Source: Limnohabitans sp. Rim8
GTDB lineage: Bacteria > Pseudomonadota > Gammaproteobacteria > Burkholderiales > Burkholderiaceae_C
DNA: 64,000 bases
Direction: 5' to 3'
Assembly: GCA_945901045.1 (NCBI GenBank)
Contig: CAMDKK010000007.1
Location: 1 to 64,000, forward strand
The position numbers and the translations under genes were made by a program. Below are positions 31,641-41,038 of this stretch, in pieces. Within the stretch, counting starts at the first letter, position 1; each line of letters opens with the position of its first letter. The notes under the pieces are model-generated. The model had not been told where the DNA came from. It saw only the letters and a program-made list of their open reading frames with translations, and searched no databases.

Positions 31641-32339
31641 ATGAGTGAAATCAGTTACGAGCAACGGCGCGGACAAATCGAAAACTATTTCGATCGGACG
31701 GCCGCCGCCGCTTGGGCCACATTGACCTCCGATGCGCCGGTGGGCCGCATTCGAGCCACCGTGCGTGCAGGACGCGATCAAATGCGTTCCAACTTGGTTT
31801 CTTGGTTGGGGCAAGACCTCAAGGGAAAGCGCATTCTGGATGCCGGCTGCGGTACGGGTGCTTTGGCCGTAGAAGCCGCACGGCTGGGTGCACAAGTGGT
31901 GGCCATTGATTTGTCGCCCACATTGGTTAATTTGGCACGGGAACGAATTCCGGCCGATGTGGCGCACTTGGTTGAGTTTCACAGCGGTGACATGCTCGAC
32001 AAACGCTTGGGTCACTTTGACCACGTGGTGGCCATGGACTCCATCATTCACTATGACACGGAAGATGCTGTTAACGCACTGGCGCAGTTGGCTGAGCGCA
32101 CCAGCAAGTCCATTGTGTTTACGTTTGCGCCTCGCACACCCTTGTTAGCGCTCATGATTTCAGTGGGTCGTTTGTTGCCCCGTGGCGATCGTGCGCCCTG
32201 GCTAGAGCCCATGGCAGAAACCCGCATTGCTGAGCTCATGAAGACACACGAATCATTGAACGACTGGCAATGCGCTCGCATGCACAAAGTGTCCAGTGGT
32301 TTTTACAAATCCAAAGCTATGGAGTGGGTACGCTCATGA
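31641..32339 (+). CDS. bchM: Mg-protoporphyrin IX O-methyltransferase BchM
   Basis: SAM-dependent methyltransferase (232 aa) that esterifies the ring-C propionate of Mg-protoporphyrin IX, making the substrate of AcsF. The SAM loop DAGCGTG is at 67-73, and the family stretch YFDRTAAAAWATLTSDAPVGRIR at the N-terminus is clear. The stop overlaps the lhaA start (ATGA at 32336). Confidence 0.96.
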   Translation: MSEISYEQRRGQIENYFDRTAAAAWATLTSDAPVGRIRATVRAGRDQMRSNLVSWLGQDLKGKRILDAGCGTGALAVEAARLGAQVVAIDLSPTLVNLARERIPADVAHLVEFHSGDMLDKRLGHFDHVVAMDSIIHYDTEDAVNALAQLAERTSKSIVFTFAPRTPLLALMISVGRLLPRGDRAPWLEPMAETRIAELMKTHESLNDWQCARMHKVSSGFYKSKAMEWVRS

Positions 32340-33772
32340 GAGCCAAAACGTTTTCCAAATTTGCAAAACAAATGCCAGTCAGCTGGCTGCCGTTTGCCGA
32401 TGTCGCCAGCCCTGGTTTGCCGCTGGCCCGTTTGTTGCGTTTGTCCTTGTTCAAGTTCACCATGGGCATCACGACTGCCTTGATGATCGGCACCCTTAAC
32501 CGCGTGATGATTGTTGAATTGTTGGTGCCAGCTTGGCTGGTTTCAATGATGTTGGCGCTTCCCTTGTTGGTCGCCCCGTTTCGTGCCGTCACGGGCTACC
32601 AATCAGATATCCACATCTCTGCATTCGGGTGGCGAAGAGTCCCCTACATGTGGGGTGGCACCTTGATACAGTTCTTGGGACTTGCGGTCATGCCCTTTGC
32701 ATTATTGGTCTTGTCGGGCGGGGGGCAAGTTCCTGTGCCCGATTGGGTCGGGCAAGGTGCTGCTGCCATCGCATTCTTGATGGTGGGCGCAGGCCTGCAA
32801 ACATCCCAGACCGCTGGGCTGGCTTTGGCTACTGATCAAGCCAGTCAAGAAACTCGGCCACGCGTTGTAGCCTTGATGTACACCATGCTTTTGGTTGGGG
32901 CCGTGTTTGGAAGTTTGGTTTACAGCTTTTTACTGGCCAACTTCACACCTGAAATTTTGGTTCAAGTCGTACAGGGCACGGCTTTGGTGGTGCTGCTGCT
33001 GAATGGTGTGGCGCTCTGGAAGCAAGAGCCTCGTAATCCTGAACGTGTGAAGGCATTGAAAACCGAAATTCGTCGCCCATTCAAAGAAGTTTGGGCCGAA
33101 TTCATTGCTTTACCCAACGCAAAGCGCTTTCTCTGGGCCACGGCCTTAGGGACCATGGCTTTCAATATGCAAGACATTATTCTCGAGCCCTATGGCGGTG
33201 AAATTCTGCGTTTAAGTGTGGGTGCCACCAGCGCACTGACAGCCATGTTGTCTGTGGGTGGTTTGTTGGGTTTTTATGCTGCAGGCCGGCAACTGGCCAA
33301 AGGCAAAGACCCTATGCGCTTGGCAGCTTACGGTGCATTGGCAGGTTTGCCGGCATTTGCAGCCGTGATTTTTTCAGCACCACTGGATGCGGGATGGCTA
33401 TTCAGGTTTGGCGCCTTGGGTATTGGTTTTGGCGGCGGCTTGTTTGCGGTAGGCACTTTGTTCACGGCCATGCGCTTAGAGGCGGCCTTTGTAGGCTTGG
33501 CCTTAGGTGCTTGGGGCGCGGTGCAAGCTGCTTCTGCGGGTCTGGCCATGTTTTTGGGTGGTGCCTTGCGTGATGCGGTCAATACGCTCACCTCACAAGG
33601 TTCCTTGGGCACGGGTTTGACTGATCCCTCGGTGGCGTACAGCATGGTCTACCACGTCGAAATGCTTTTGTTATTTGTAACCCTGATTGCTGTAGGACCC
33701 TTGGTCAAGAGCAGTACCTCTTTTTTACCCGCTGTTCCCCAAACTCTCGGCTTGACCGAGTCACGTATTTAG
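32336..33772 (+). CDS. lhaA: LhaA-type LH1 assembly / BCD-family MFS protein
   Basis: A 478-aa membrane protein with about twelve hydrophobic segments, of the PucC/LhaA (BCD) family within the major facilitator superfamily. Family marks are GTLNRVMIVEL, FRAVTGYQSDIH..FGWRRVPYMWGG and NMQDIILEPYGGE. LhaA helps assemble the LH1 ring, probably by handling bacteriochlorophyll. Its place between bchM and puhA is the standard one. A related protein is encoded at 49346-50749. Confidence 0.94.
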   Translation: MRAKTFSKFAKQMPVSWLPFADVASPGLPLARLLRLSLFKFTMGITTALMIGTLNRVMIVELLVPAWLVSMMLALPLLVAPFRAVTGYQSDIHISAFGWRRVPYMWGGTLIQFLGLAVMPFALLVLSGGGQVPVPDWVGQGAAAIAFLMVGAGLQTSQTAGLALATDQASQETRPRVVALMYTMLLVGAVFGSLVYSFLLANFTPEILVQVVQGTALVVLLLNGVALWKQEPRNPERVKALKTEIRRPFKEVWAEFIALPNAKRFLWATALGTMAFNMQDIILEPYGGEILRLSVGATSALTAMLSVGGLLGFYAAGRQLAKGKDPMRLAAYGALAGLPAFAAVIFSAPLDAGWLFRFGALGIGFGGGLFAVGTLFTAMRLEAAFVGLALGAWGAVQAASAGLAMFLGGALRDAVNTLTSQGSLGTGLTDPSVAYSMVYHVEMLLLFVTLIAVGPLVKSSTSFLPAVPQTLGLTESRI

Positions 33773-33793
33773 TTATCACAAGGAGAAATCGTT

Positions 33794-34555
33794 ATGCAAA
33801 CCGTAGGAAACATTACTGGCTATGTCGATCTAGCACAAATACTGTTGTATGTGTTTTGGATCTTTTTCGCTGGCCTCATTTATTATCTTGTTCAAGAAGG
33901 TCATCGCGAGGGCTACCCCTTGGAGTCCAGTAGCAGTGGGCGCGCAGTGGTCAAGGGTTTTCCAATCCCTGAGCCTAAAACTTTTTTGTTGGAAGGTGGA
34001 AAAAGTGTCACTGTCCCTGACCTGATGCGCAAAGAGCCTGCTTACAACGCTGTAGCCACCAGCCCCACTTCTGGTGCGCCTATCGAACCCAAGGGTGATG
34101 CCATGTTGGCAGCTGTAGGCCCAGGTGCTTACGCCAGCCGTGAAGATGTGCCAGAAATGACATCACATGGCAAGCCACTGATTCAGCCACTTCGCGTGGT
34201 CAGTGATTACACGGTGGCCAAACAAGATGTGGACCCGCGTGGTCTGCCAGTGATGGCGGGGGACGGTAAACAAGGCGGTACTGTCAAAGACATTTGGATT
34301 GATTCGGCTGAGATGATGTTTCGTTACTTGGAAGTGGAAATTGCCGGTGGCCGAAGCGTTTTACTGCCCATGATGTTTTCCCGAATTCGCAGAAATCAAG
34401 TTGAAGTGCATTCAGTCTATGCGCGTCATTTTGCAGATGTACCTGCCCTTAAAAACCCTGACCAGATCACCAAATTGGAAGAGGAGAAGATCAGTGCTTA
34501 TTACGGCGGCGGTACGTTTTACGCTGATCCAAAACGAAGCGAACCGCTGATCTGA
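33794..34555 (+). CDS. puhA: Reaction centre H subunit PuhA
   Basis: H subunit (253 aa) of the reaction centre: one N-terminal membrane helix (about 13-33), then a cytoplasmic beta-rich PRC-barrel domain that caps L and M and guides protons to QB. Family stretches include YLVQEGHREGYPLE after the helix, GRAVVKGFPIPEPKTF, and DLWIDRAE-like DIWIDSAEMMFRYLEVE. AAGGAGAAA lies 8 bases before the ATG. Confidence 0.97.
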   Translation: MQTVGNITGYVDLAQILLYVFWIFFAGLIYYLVQEGHREGYPLESSSSGRAVVKGFPIPEPKTFLLEGGKSVTVPDLMRKEPAYNAVATSPTSGAPIEPKGDAMLAAVGPGAYASREDVPEMTSHGKPLIQPLRVVSDYTVAKQDVDPRGLPVMAGDGKQGGTVKDIWIDSAEMMFRYLEVEIAGGRSVLLPMMFSRIRRNQVEVHSVYARHFADVPALKNPDQITKLEEEKISAYYGGGTFYADPKRSEPLI

Positions 34556-34609
34556 CATACAGGTTATTGTCAATTGAAGTTGAATTGAAAATGTGTTGAG
34601 GAAAAGAAA

Positions 34610-35290
34610 ATGGCGATCGAAAATCTAGGTCATGAACACGAGTTTGAACCGCAGTTTGGTCTTCCCGAACGTCTTCCAAGTGACGAATTCATTGTCTGGC
34701 AGGGCGCACCCGATGTAGCAGCCTTGGCCTACTCAGCCTTTCACTTCAAAAAATTAGCGCTGTATTTCGCAGTCTTGATCGCAGCCTGTGCTTGGCCTGC
34801 TTTAGAGGAAGGTGCTGGCTTCACCGCTGTTTTGTTGGCGATTAAATGGATTGTGCCCTTGGCCATCATTGCCATGGCCACTGTCTGGATGTTGGCCTAT
34901 TTCACAGTTCGCACAACGGTCTACACCATCACCAACAAACGTGTGGTGATGCGCTTGGGCATTGTATTGACAGTTTCGTTCAACCTGCCGCTGATGCAAC
35001 TGGCTTCTGCCGATGTGCGTGTACTGCAAAACGGCTATGGCGATATTACCTTGGCCCTGAAAGGTGCTGACCGTATTGGTTGGGTGCATTTGTGGCCCAG
35101 CGTGAGGCCGTGGCGAATTGCAAAGCCTGAGCCTACTTTGCGTGCAGTGCCTGATGTGCAAATGGTGGCTGCTAAATTGCGTGACGCATGGACGCACAAC
35201 ACAGGCCTTGCTGCCAATGCGGTTGAAGTTACAGGCGCTTCTCCAAATGCGCGCCTTGAGGGTAGCTTCTTGCAAGTGAGTGCAACATGA
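34610..35290 (+). CDS. puhB: Photosynthetic complex assembly protein PuhB
   Basis: PuhB (226 aa), a membrane protein needed for efficient reaction-centre assembly. The N-terminal part contains LPSDEFIVWQGAPD, followed by two or three membrane helices (about 45-110) and a PH-like domain with TITNKRVVMRLGIVLT. AGGAAA lies before the ATG. The stop overlaps the puhC start by four bases. Confidence 0.92.
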   Translation: MAIENLGHEHEFEPQFGLPERLPSDEFIVWQGAPDVAALAYSAFHFKKLALYFAVLIAACAWPALEEGAGFTAVLLAIKWIVPLAIIAMATVWMLAYFTVRTTVYTITNKRVVMRLGIVLTVSFNLPLMQLASADVRVLQNGYGDITLALKGADRIGWVHLWPSVRPWRIAKPEPTLRAVPDVQMVAAKLRDAWTHNTGLAANAVEVTGASPNARLEGSFLQVSAT

Positions 35291-35766
35291 CCCAAGCTCA
35301 AATTGCTCAGTCTTCTCAAGCCCGCGTGCCACTGGCACCTGACAGCTTCCCACGTTGGATACTGTATTTCTCCGCTGGCATCATTGCGTTTTCACTGATC
35401 TCTGTAGGCCTGATTCGCATCACAGGGAATGGTCCAGACCAACGGGCAGCCGCCCCCACAGTGCAACGTTCACTTGTTTTCCAAGATCAAAAAGATGGTG
35501 GCGTCCGAGTAGAAGATGGCCTGACGGGTGAAACCTTGACGGTATTGCACGGAGAGCAAGGCTTTGTTCGCGGGTCTCTGCGAGCTTTGATGCGAGAGAG
35601 GTATTCACGGGGTATTGGTTCTGCAGCACCATTTGATTTGATTGCCCGTGTGGATGGCCGTGTCACTTTGTTTGATCCCAGTACAGGCCAAAGGGTGGAC
35701 TTGGAGTCTTTTGGCCCTACAAATACAGCTGAATTTTCAAGGTTTTTAGCCATGCGACCTGAATAA
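35287..35766 (+). CDS. puhC: Photosynthetic complex assembly protein PuhC
   Basis: PuhC (159 aa): one N-terminal membrane helix (about 20-42, ending SVGLIRITG) and a periplasmic domain with FQDQKDGGVRVED and FVRGSLRALMRER, the core of the family. It supports LH1-reaction-centre assembly or reorganisation. It is coupled to puhB by an ATGA overlap and followed by acsF after 45 bases. Confidence 0.9.
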   Translation: MTQAQIAQSSQARVPLAPDSFPRWILYFSAGIIAFSLISVGLIRITGNGPDQRAAAPTVQRSLVFQDQKDGGVRVEDGLTGETLTVLHGEQGFVRGSLRALMRERYSRGIGSAAPFDLIARVDGRVTLFDPSTGQRVDLESFGPTNTAEFSRFLAMRPE

Positions 35767-35811
35767 ATAACAGTAACGTGTATTATTTTAAAAAATTCTG
35801 AGTAAGCTTTT

Positions 35812-36888
35812 ATGCAACCCACCTCAACCATTGACAGTGCTGAAAAAGCATCCCAAAAAGCAGTCGAGAGCACCATGCTCAGTCCCCGCTTTTACACCAC
35901 AGATTTTGCGGCTATGGACAAGCTGGACATGTCCCCCATGCGAGCCGAGTGGGACAAAATGATGGCGGAATACGAGGGTGACAATAACCACGACCATTTC
36001 CAGCGTGACGCAGAATTTACCAAGGAAGTTGCCGAAAGATTTTCTCAAGTCAGCCCTGAAATGCGCCAAGAGTTTTTAGACTTTTTAATTTCTTCGCTCA
36101 CCTCTGAGTTCTCGGGTTGTATTTTGTACAACGAAATTTTCAGAAACGTTGAAAATCCCGATATCAAGCAATTGATGCGTTACATGGCACGCGATGAATC
36201 GCGCCACGCCAGTTTCATCAATCAGTCTCTTAAAGACTTTGGTCTGGGCATTGACTTGGGGGATTTAAAGCGCACCAAGGCCTACACTTATTTCAAGCCC
36301 AAATACATTTTCTACGCCACTTACTTGTCCGAAAAAATTGGCTATGCCCGTTACATCACCATTTACCGTCAATTGGAAAAAAACCCAGACAAGCGCTTTC
36401 ATCCTATTTTTCGTTGGTTTGAGCGCTGGTGTAACGACGAGTTTCGCCACGGCGAATCATTTGCATTGATCATGCGCGCCAATCCGCATTTGCTGCGCGG
36501 TGGTAATGTTTTCTGGATTCGGTTTTTCTTGTTGGCCGTTTACGCCACCATGTACGTGCGTGACCACACGCGCCCCATGCTGCACCAGGAGATGGGTTTG
36601 GAGTCGTCCACCTACGACTACGAGGTGTTTCGCATTACCAATGAAATCACCAAACAGGTTTTTCCGGTCAGCTTGGACATTGACAACCCTGTTTTCAGGG
36701 ACGGCTTGGCGCACTTGTTCCATGTGCAAACTCAAATGACTGCCGCCAAAGCCCGTGGTGGCTTGGTGGGCAACCTGCAGCGTGTGCGTTGGGCTATTTC
36801 AGGTGGCCTCACTTTCCTTCGCTTGTACTTTTTACCGGTCAAGCACCACGCGCTGCCAGTTGATGTTCGCATGGTGCCTGCTTGGTAA
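35812..36888 (+). CDS. acsF: Oxygen-dependent Mg-protoporphyrin monomethyl ester cyclase AcsF
   Basis: Di-iron oxidative cyclase (358 aa) that forms ring E of (proto)chlorophyllide using O2. The ferritin-like metal ligands lie in two helix pairs: E..E in [15 protein letters not shown], then [10 protein letters not shown], and [11 protein letters not shown]. The N-terminal [12 protein letters not shown] region is typical (here [14 protein letters not shown]). No gene for the anaerobic cyclase BchE is seen in the window, so ring E formation here seems to need oxygen. Confidence 0.96.
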   Translation: MQPTSTIDSAEKASQKAVESTMLSPRFYTTDFAAMDKLDMSPMRAEWDKMMAEYEGDNNHDHFQRDAEFTKEVAERFSQVSPEMRQEFLDFLISSLTSEFSGCILYNEIFRNVENPDIKQLMRYMARDESRHASFINQSLKDFGLGIDLGDLKRTKAYTYFKPKYIFYATYLSEKIGYARYITIYRQLEKNPDKRFHPIFRWFERWCNDEFRHGESFALIMRANPHLLRGGNVFWIRFFLLAVYATMYVRDHTRPMLHQEMGLESSTYDYEVFRITNEITKQVFPVSLDIDNPVFRDGLAHLFHVQTQMTAAKARGGLVGNLQRVRWAISGGLTFLRLYFLPVKHHALPVDVRMVPAW

Positions 36889-36919
36889 TTTTGCGACCCA
36901 CTTAAACTTAAAGCCTAGA

Positions 36920-37768
36920 ATGACCGGCACCTTTGTTGCGTTGGGATTTGCGATTTTTATCTGGTGGTTCAGCACCGGTATCGTGATTCTTTTAAATCGC
37001 ATGTCGCGCACGGCAGTTACCATGAGTTTGGTTACTTCCTCTTTGCTGGGACTTGGTGCCTTGGTAGGTTTATCCCATACAGCGCAGCAAACGGGCGTCT
37101 TGGGCGCTTATTGCGCTTTCACATGTGCCTTGTTGGCTTGGGGTTGGAATGAGTTGAGTTTTCTCACGGGGTGGATCACAGGCCCTCAAAAAACAGCCAT
37201 CTTGAAAAGCACAACAGGGATGCCGAGATTTGTGGCGTCCTTTAATGCTGTGCTTTGGCACGAGTTGGCGATTCTCATGGTGGGCTTGACGATAGTGGCC
37301 ATCACTTGGGATGCCCCAAATCAAGTGGGCACCGGCACGTATTTGGTCTTGTGGATCATGCGCACCAGTGCCAAATTGAATTTGTTTTTTGGCGTCCGCA
37401 ATTTGAGTGAAGAATTCTTGCCTGCCCACTTAGCCTATTTGGAAAGCTTCTTCAAGCGCCGGCGTATGAATGCATTTTTTCCATTTGCTGTGGCCTCAGC
37501 CAGTGCCTGTTTGTGGTTGTTGGTGGATTTCGCCAACCAACCCATGACAACACCTGCGCAGACTGTGGGAACGGTCTTGGTGGGCACCATTTTGGCTTTG
37601 GCCATTGTCGAACACCTGATGTTGGTACTGCCCTTAGACACCACTGCCTTGTGGCGCTGGGCCATTCGCAAGCATCAATCAGAAAAGCCTGCAGCCTACG
37701 AGGGCCATGTGGCTCCGGTTTTGCCTGCCCACTTGGACTCCCATGACAAATCTCTACAAGTCAATTAA
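36920..37768 (+). CDS. puhE: PuhE, putative photosynthetic complex assembly protein (DUF3623)
   Basis: A 282-aa protein with about seven hydrophobic segments. The stretch LFFGVRNLSEEFLPAHLAYLESFF.RR (about 155-185) is the family core. PuhE influences reaction-centre and bacteriochlorophyll levels in Rhodobacter; its biochemical role is unknown. The start at 36920 follows acsF by 31 bases; a longer in-frame reading would run back into acsF. The 3' end overlaps crtI by 26 bases. Confidence 0.92.
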   Translation: MTGTFVALGFAIFIWWFSTGIVILLNRMSRTAVTMSLVTSSLLGLGALVGLSHTAQQTGVLGAYCAFTCALLAWGWNELSFLTGWITGPQKTAILKSTTGMPRFVASFNAVLWHELAILMVGLTIVAITWDAPNQVGTGTYLVLWIMRTSAKLNLFFGVRNLSEEFLPAHLAYLESFFKRRRMNAFFPFAVASASACLWLLVDFANQPMTTPAQTVGTVLVGTILALAIVEHLMLVLPLDTTALWRWAIRKHQSEKPAAYEGHVAPVLPAHLDSHDKSLQVN

Positions 37769-39326
37769 CACAGACGGTGGATCGGGAGGCGGGGGAAGCG
37801 CTCAAAACCACCGCACGGGTTCAGCCTCTGAACTCGGTGATCGTGCGCCAACCGCCATTGTGATTGGCACTGGCTTTGGTGGCTTGGCCGCAGCCATTCG
37901 TTTGAGCGTGAAAGGTTATCGCGTTCAAATGCTGGAAAAACTCGACGCGCCAGGTGGCCGTGCGTATGTGCACAAGCAAGATGGTTTTACCTTCGATGCA
38001 GGCCCCACCATCATCACCTTGCCGCACCTTATTGCTGAGCTTTTCACACTGTGTGGCAGAGAGATGAAAGACCATGTCGACTTGCGCTTGATGTCGCCTT
38101 TCTACCGCATTCGGTTTGACGATGGCTCGCACTTTGACTACAGCAACAACGATGCGCAAATGCTCGAGCAAATTGCAAAATTCAGTCCTGAAGATGTGCA
38201 AGGTTTTAAGAACCTGATGGTGGCCTCAGAGAAATGTTTTCAGCTGGGCTTTGTAGAACTGGGCATGGTGCCCTTTGAGACGATTGGCGATGTGTTAAAG
38301 GCCATGCCCAATTTGGTCCGTATGCAAGCTTGGCGCTCTATTTACAGTTTGGTGGCACAGCACATCAAGCACCCAAAATTGCGCATCGTCATGAGCTTTC
38401 ACCCCTTGCTCATTGGTGGCAATCCTTATTCTGTCACATGCATTTATTCCCTCATCCATTCATTGGAGCGTCGCTGGGGTGTTCACTCGGCAATGGGTGG
38501 CACCGGTGCCATTGTGTGTGAACTGGTGAAATTGCTGGACGAACGGCAAGTGCCCATTCGGTACAACGCACCCGTCACACGCATTCGGGTGGAGAATGGC
38601 CGAGCCAAAGGCGTCGAGCTCGCCAATGGTGAATACTTGCCTGCCGACATTGTGGTGAGCAACGGCGACGCATCTTGGACTTACCGCCACCTTATTGAGC
38701 CCCAGCACCGCAAGCATTGGACCGATAAGCGCATTGCCAAAGGCAAGTATTCATCGGGGTTATTCGTTTGGTACTTTGGTACCAATCGGAAGTACGAAGA
38801 TGTGCCGCACCATATGATGGTCTTAGGTCCACGCTACAAAGGCTTGTTGCAAGATATTTTCAAAAATCACAAACTATCTAAAGATTTCAGTTTGTATTTG
38901 TACCGCCCAACCGCCACCGATCCCTCTTTGGCACCTGAGGGCTGCGACAGTTTTTATGCACTTTCTGTGGTGCCCAACCTGAGCAGCGAAACCGATTGGC
39001 CGGCCATCACCGAGCAGTACCGCGATGCCATTGCCACGGTTTTGCAAGAAAGTGTTCTTCCTGATTTGAAACAGCACGTGGTCTCTTCCAAAATCACCAC
39101 GCCGCAAGATTTCCAAGACCGCCTATGGTCTTACAAGGGAGCAGGTTTTGGTCTTGAGCCCATCTTGGTTCAAAGTGCATGGTTCAGGCCGCACAACAGA
39201 TGCCAAGATGTGGATGGTTTATTCATGGTGGGTGCCAGTAGCCAGCCAGGCGCTGGCGTGCCCAGTGTCTTGATGTCCGCAAAAATGCTTGAACAGGTGG
39301 TCCCCGATGTCAAATCCTTTGTCTGA
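37743..39326 (+). CDS. crtI: Phytoene desaturase CrtI
   Basis: FAD-dependent phytoene desaturase (527 aa), which converts phytoene to neurosporene or lycopene. FAD motif GTGFGG at residues 42-47, then PGGRAYV and FDAGPTIIT; the C-terminal block GASSQPGAGVPSVLMSAK is complete. The first 36 residues are an unusual low-complexity stretch (GGSGGGGSAQ) before the fold; the ATG at 37743 is the only plausible start, and it overlaps puhE. Whether it does three or four desaturations decides between the spheroidene and spirilloxanthin lines; the presence of crtA points to spheroidene. Confidence 0.95.
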   Translation: MTNLYKSINTDGGSGGGGSAQNHRTGSASELGDRAPTAIVIGTGFGGLAAAIRLSVKGYRVQMLEKLDAPGGRAYVHKQDGFTFDAGPTIITLPHLIAELFTLCGREMKDHVDLRLMSPFYRIRFDDGSHFDYSNNDAQMLEQIAKFSPEDVQGFKNLMVASEKCFQLGFVELGMVPFETIGDVLKAMPNLVRMQAWRSIYSLVAQHIKHPKLRIVMSFHPLLIGGNPYSVTCIYSLIHSLERRWGVHSAMGGTGAIVCELVKLLDERQVPIRYNAPVTRIRVENGRAKGVELANGEYLPADIVVSNGDASWTYRHLIEPQHRKHWTDKRIAKGKYSSGLFVWYFGTNRKYEDVPHHMMVLGPRYKGLLQDIFKNHKLSKDFSLYLYRPTATDPSLAPEGCDSFYALSVVPNLSSETDWPAITEQYRDAIATVLQESVLPDLKQHVVSSKITTPQDFQDRLWSYKGAGFGLEPILVQSAWFRPHNRCQDVDGLFMVGASSQPGAGVPSVLMSAKMLEQVVPDVKSFV

Positions 39327-40386
39327 TCCAGGCTTGAATTCACCGCCCGTGTCCTTGCCTTACGACTTAGAGGCTTGCACCGAACTCATGCGCGGGGGTT
39401 CAAAATCTTTTTTTGCCGCCTCCAGATTGCTACCGACTCGTTTGCGTCCTCCCGCTATCGCCCTGTATGCTTTTTGCCGCTTGGCAGACGACGCCATTGA
39501 CGAAGGCGATGACCCGGTTTTGGCCATGGCCGATTTAAAGTCGCGCTTAGCTGCTATCTATGCAGGGCGTCCTGGTGCCGAAGACGCTGACCGCGCGCTG
39601 ACCATTGTGGTTCATCGCTATGGCATTCCCTGCGGCTTGCTTGAGGCCTTGCTGGATGGTTTCTTGTGGGATTCCCAAGGCCGCCGCTACGAAACCTTGG
39701 CCGATGTGGAGGCCTATGGTGCCAGAGTTGCTGGCACCGTGGGTGCCATGATGTCCATCATCATGGGCGCGAGCACAGACACCGCCATAGCACGCGCAAG
39801 CGAGCTGGGGGTCGCGATGCAACTGACCAACATCGCCAGAGACATTGGGGACGACGCGCGTATGGGGCGCTTGTACATTCCCCGGGCTTGGTTCCGTGAA
39901 ATCGGCATGGATGCAGATGCCTGGTTGGCCGATCCGATTTTTGATTCGCGCATTGCGGGTTTCACGCAACGTTTGTTGTTGCGTGCAGACGCGCTTTACC
40001 GCAGGGGCGAATTTGGTTTGGCTGAGCTGCCTTGGGACTGTCGGCCTGCTATTCAAGCCGCTCGCTTGGTTTATGCGGAAATCGGTAAACAATTAGAGCG
40101 AGAAGGTCTCAATTCTGTTGGCCACCGCACGGTGGTTTCAACAGCGCGCAAACTGGCCCTGATTGCCCGTGCTACTGCAGTCGCGGTCAAGGCGCCTGCA
40201 ATACCTGCAGTCCCCTTGAGTCCTGTGCCTGCTATTCATTATTTGGTCGATATCGTCAGCAGTGAGCGACATCCCTTGGTCCAGCAACTGCCCTGGACGG
40301 TTCCTTCGCGAAGTTTCGATGAGCGCGTGGAATGGATGGTAGATTTATTCGGTCGTTTGGAGCAACGCGAAAGAATCAACCGTTAA
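39307..40386 (+). CDS. crtB: Phytoene synthase CrtB
   Basis: Squalene/phytoene synthase family enzyme (359 aa) that joins two GGPP to phytoene. Asp-rich motifs ADDAIDEGDD (near 60) and NIARDIGDDARMGRLYIP (near 180) are present, as is the SKSFFAASRLLP opening. The ATG at 39307 lies within the end of crtI (20-base overlap), so the two enzymes are co-translated. The C-terminus is about 40 residues longer than the shortest homologs. Confidence 0.95.
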   Translation: MSNPLSDPGLNSPPVSLPYDLEACTELMRGGSKSFFAASRLLPTRLRPPAIALYAFCRLADDAIDEGDDPVLAMADLKSRLAAIYAGRPGAEDADRALTIVVHRYGIPCGLLEALLDGFLWDSQGRRYETLADVEAYGARVAGTVGAMMSIIMGASTDTAIARASELGVAMQLTNIARDIGDDARMGRLYIPRAWFREIGMDADAWLADPIFDSRIAGFTQRLLLRADALYRRGEFGLAELPWDCRPAIQAARLVYAEIGKQLEREGLNSVGHRTVVSTARKLALIARATAVAVKAPAIPAVPLSPVPAIHYLVDIVSSERHPLVQQLPWTVPSRSFDERVEWMVDLFGRLEQRERINR

Positions 40387-40394
40387 CCATCGTG

Positions 40395-40583
40395 ATGTTG
40401 AAAATTATCGAGGTTGTGGTTTTGATCGTCGCTGGAATTTGCTTTGTGAGCTGGCAGTTTCGCGATCTGAGGCGTGCCCGTGAGATCACACGCAAGCAGC
40501 GCGAGGCAGAACAATCAGAATCCATGAAGAGCAGCCTAGGGCCTTCTGACACCTTTGTGAAAAGAGGTCCGCATGGGGGCTAA
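40395..40583 (+). CDS. Small membrane protein (62 aa) downstream of crtB
   Basis: A 62-aa frame starting at the ATG at 40395, 8 bases after the crtB stop. It has one N-terminal membrane helix (about 3-21, IIEVVVLIVAGICFVSW) and a charged, Arg/Lys/Glu-rich cytoplasmic tail. It overlaps the next gene by 11 bases, typical for a coupled operon gene. I do not recognise the family. It may be an accessory of the DUF2269 protein encoded next. Confidence 0.65.
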   Translation: MLKIIEVVVLIVAGICFVSWQFRDLRRAREITRKQREAEQSESMKSSLGPSDTFVKRGPHGG

Positions 40584-41025
40584 CCTGAAAATAATTCACT
40601 TGGTCTGCGCTTGTTTATTTTTAGGCAATGTGATTGTCAGCGGCATATGGGCATTGTTGGCCGAGCGAACGGGCAACCACGCCATCATTCAATTCAGCAA
40701 TCGCATGGTGCTGATCACCGACGGGCTTTTTACCTTGCTTGGATCAATCGGGATCGTTTGGACAGGTCATGGCTTGGCTGAAAACATCGGAGGTGCTGAA
40801 GGGCATCCATGGATTCAATGGTCCTATGCTTTGCTCAGTTTTTCAGGTTTGATTTGGTTGTTCATCTTGGTGCCCATCCAGCTCAAGCAGCGTGCCTTGC
40901 TGCAAAACACCGACAAGGTCTGCGAAGACTATTGGCGGCTGTCCCGGATCTGGCAAATTGCGGGCGCAATCGCCACGGTGCTACCCTTGCCCATTGTGTA
41001 TTTCATGGTCACCAAGACCCTGTGA
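40573..41025 (+). CDS. DUF2269 family integral membrane protein
   Basis: A 150-aa protein with four hydrophobic segments. It fits the DUF2269 family: HLVCACLFLGNVIVSGIW near the N-terminus, GSIGIVWTGHGL and WSYALLSFSGLIWLFILVPIQ. The function of the family is not known. In the operon it follows crtB and a small membrane protein and precedes an SDR enzyme, so a part in carotenoid, quinone or membrane redox metabolism is possible; that is inference. Confidence 0.8.
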   Translation: MGANLKIIHLVCACLFLGNVIVSGIWALLAERTGNHAIIQFSNRMVLITDGLFTLLGSIGIVWTGHGLAENIGGAEGHPWIQWSYALLSFSGLIWLFILVPIQLKQRALLQNTDKVCEDYWRLSRIWQIAGAIATVLPLPIVYFMVTKTL

Positions 41026-41038
41026 GTCAGGTCCTTTG

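Noticed and set aside
34568-34585. PpsR-like TGTCAATTGAAGTTGAAT before puhB
   Set aside because: The right half lacks ACA, there is no partner palindrome 7-8 bp away and no clear promoter; probably chance.
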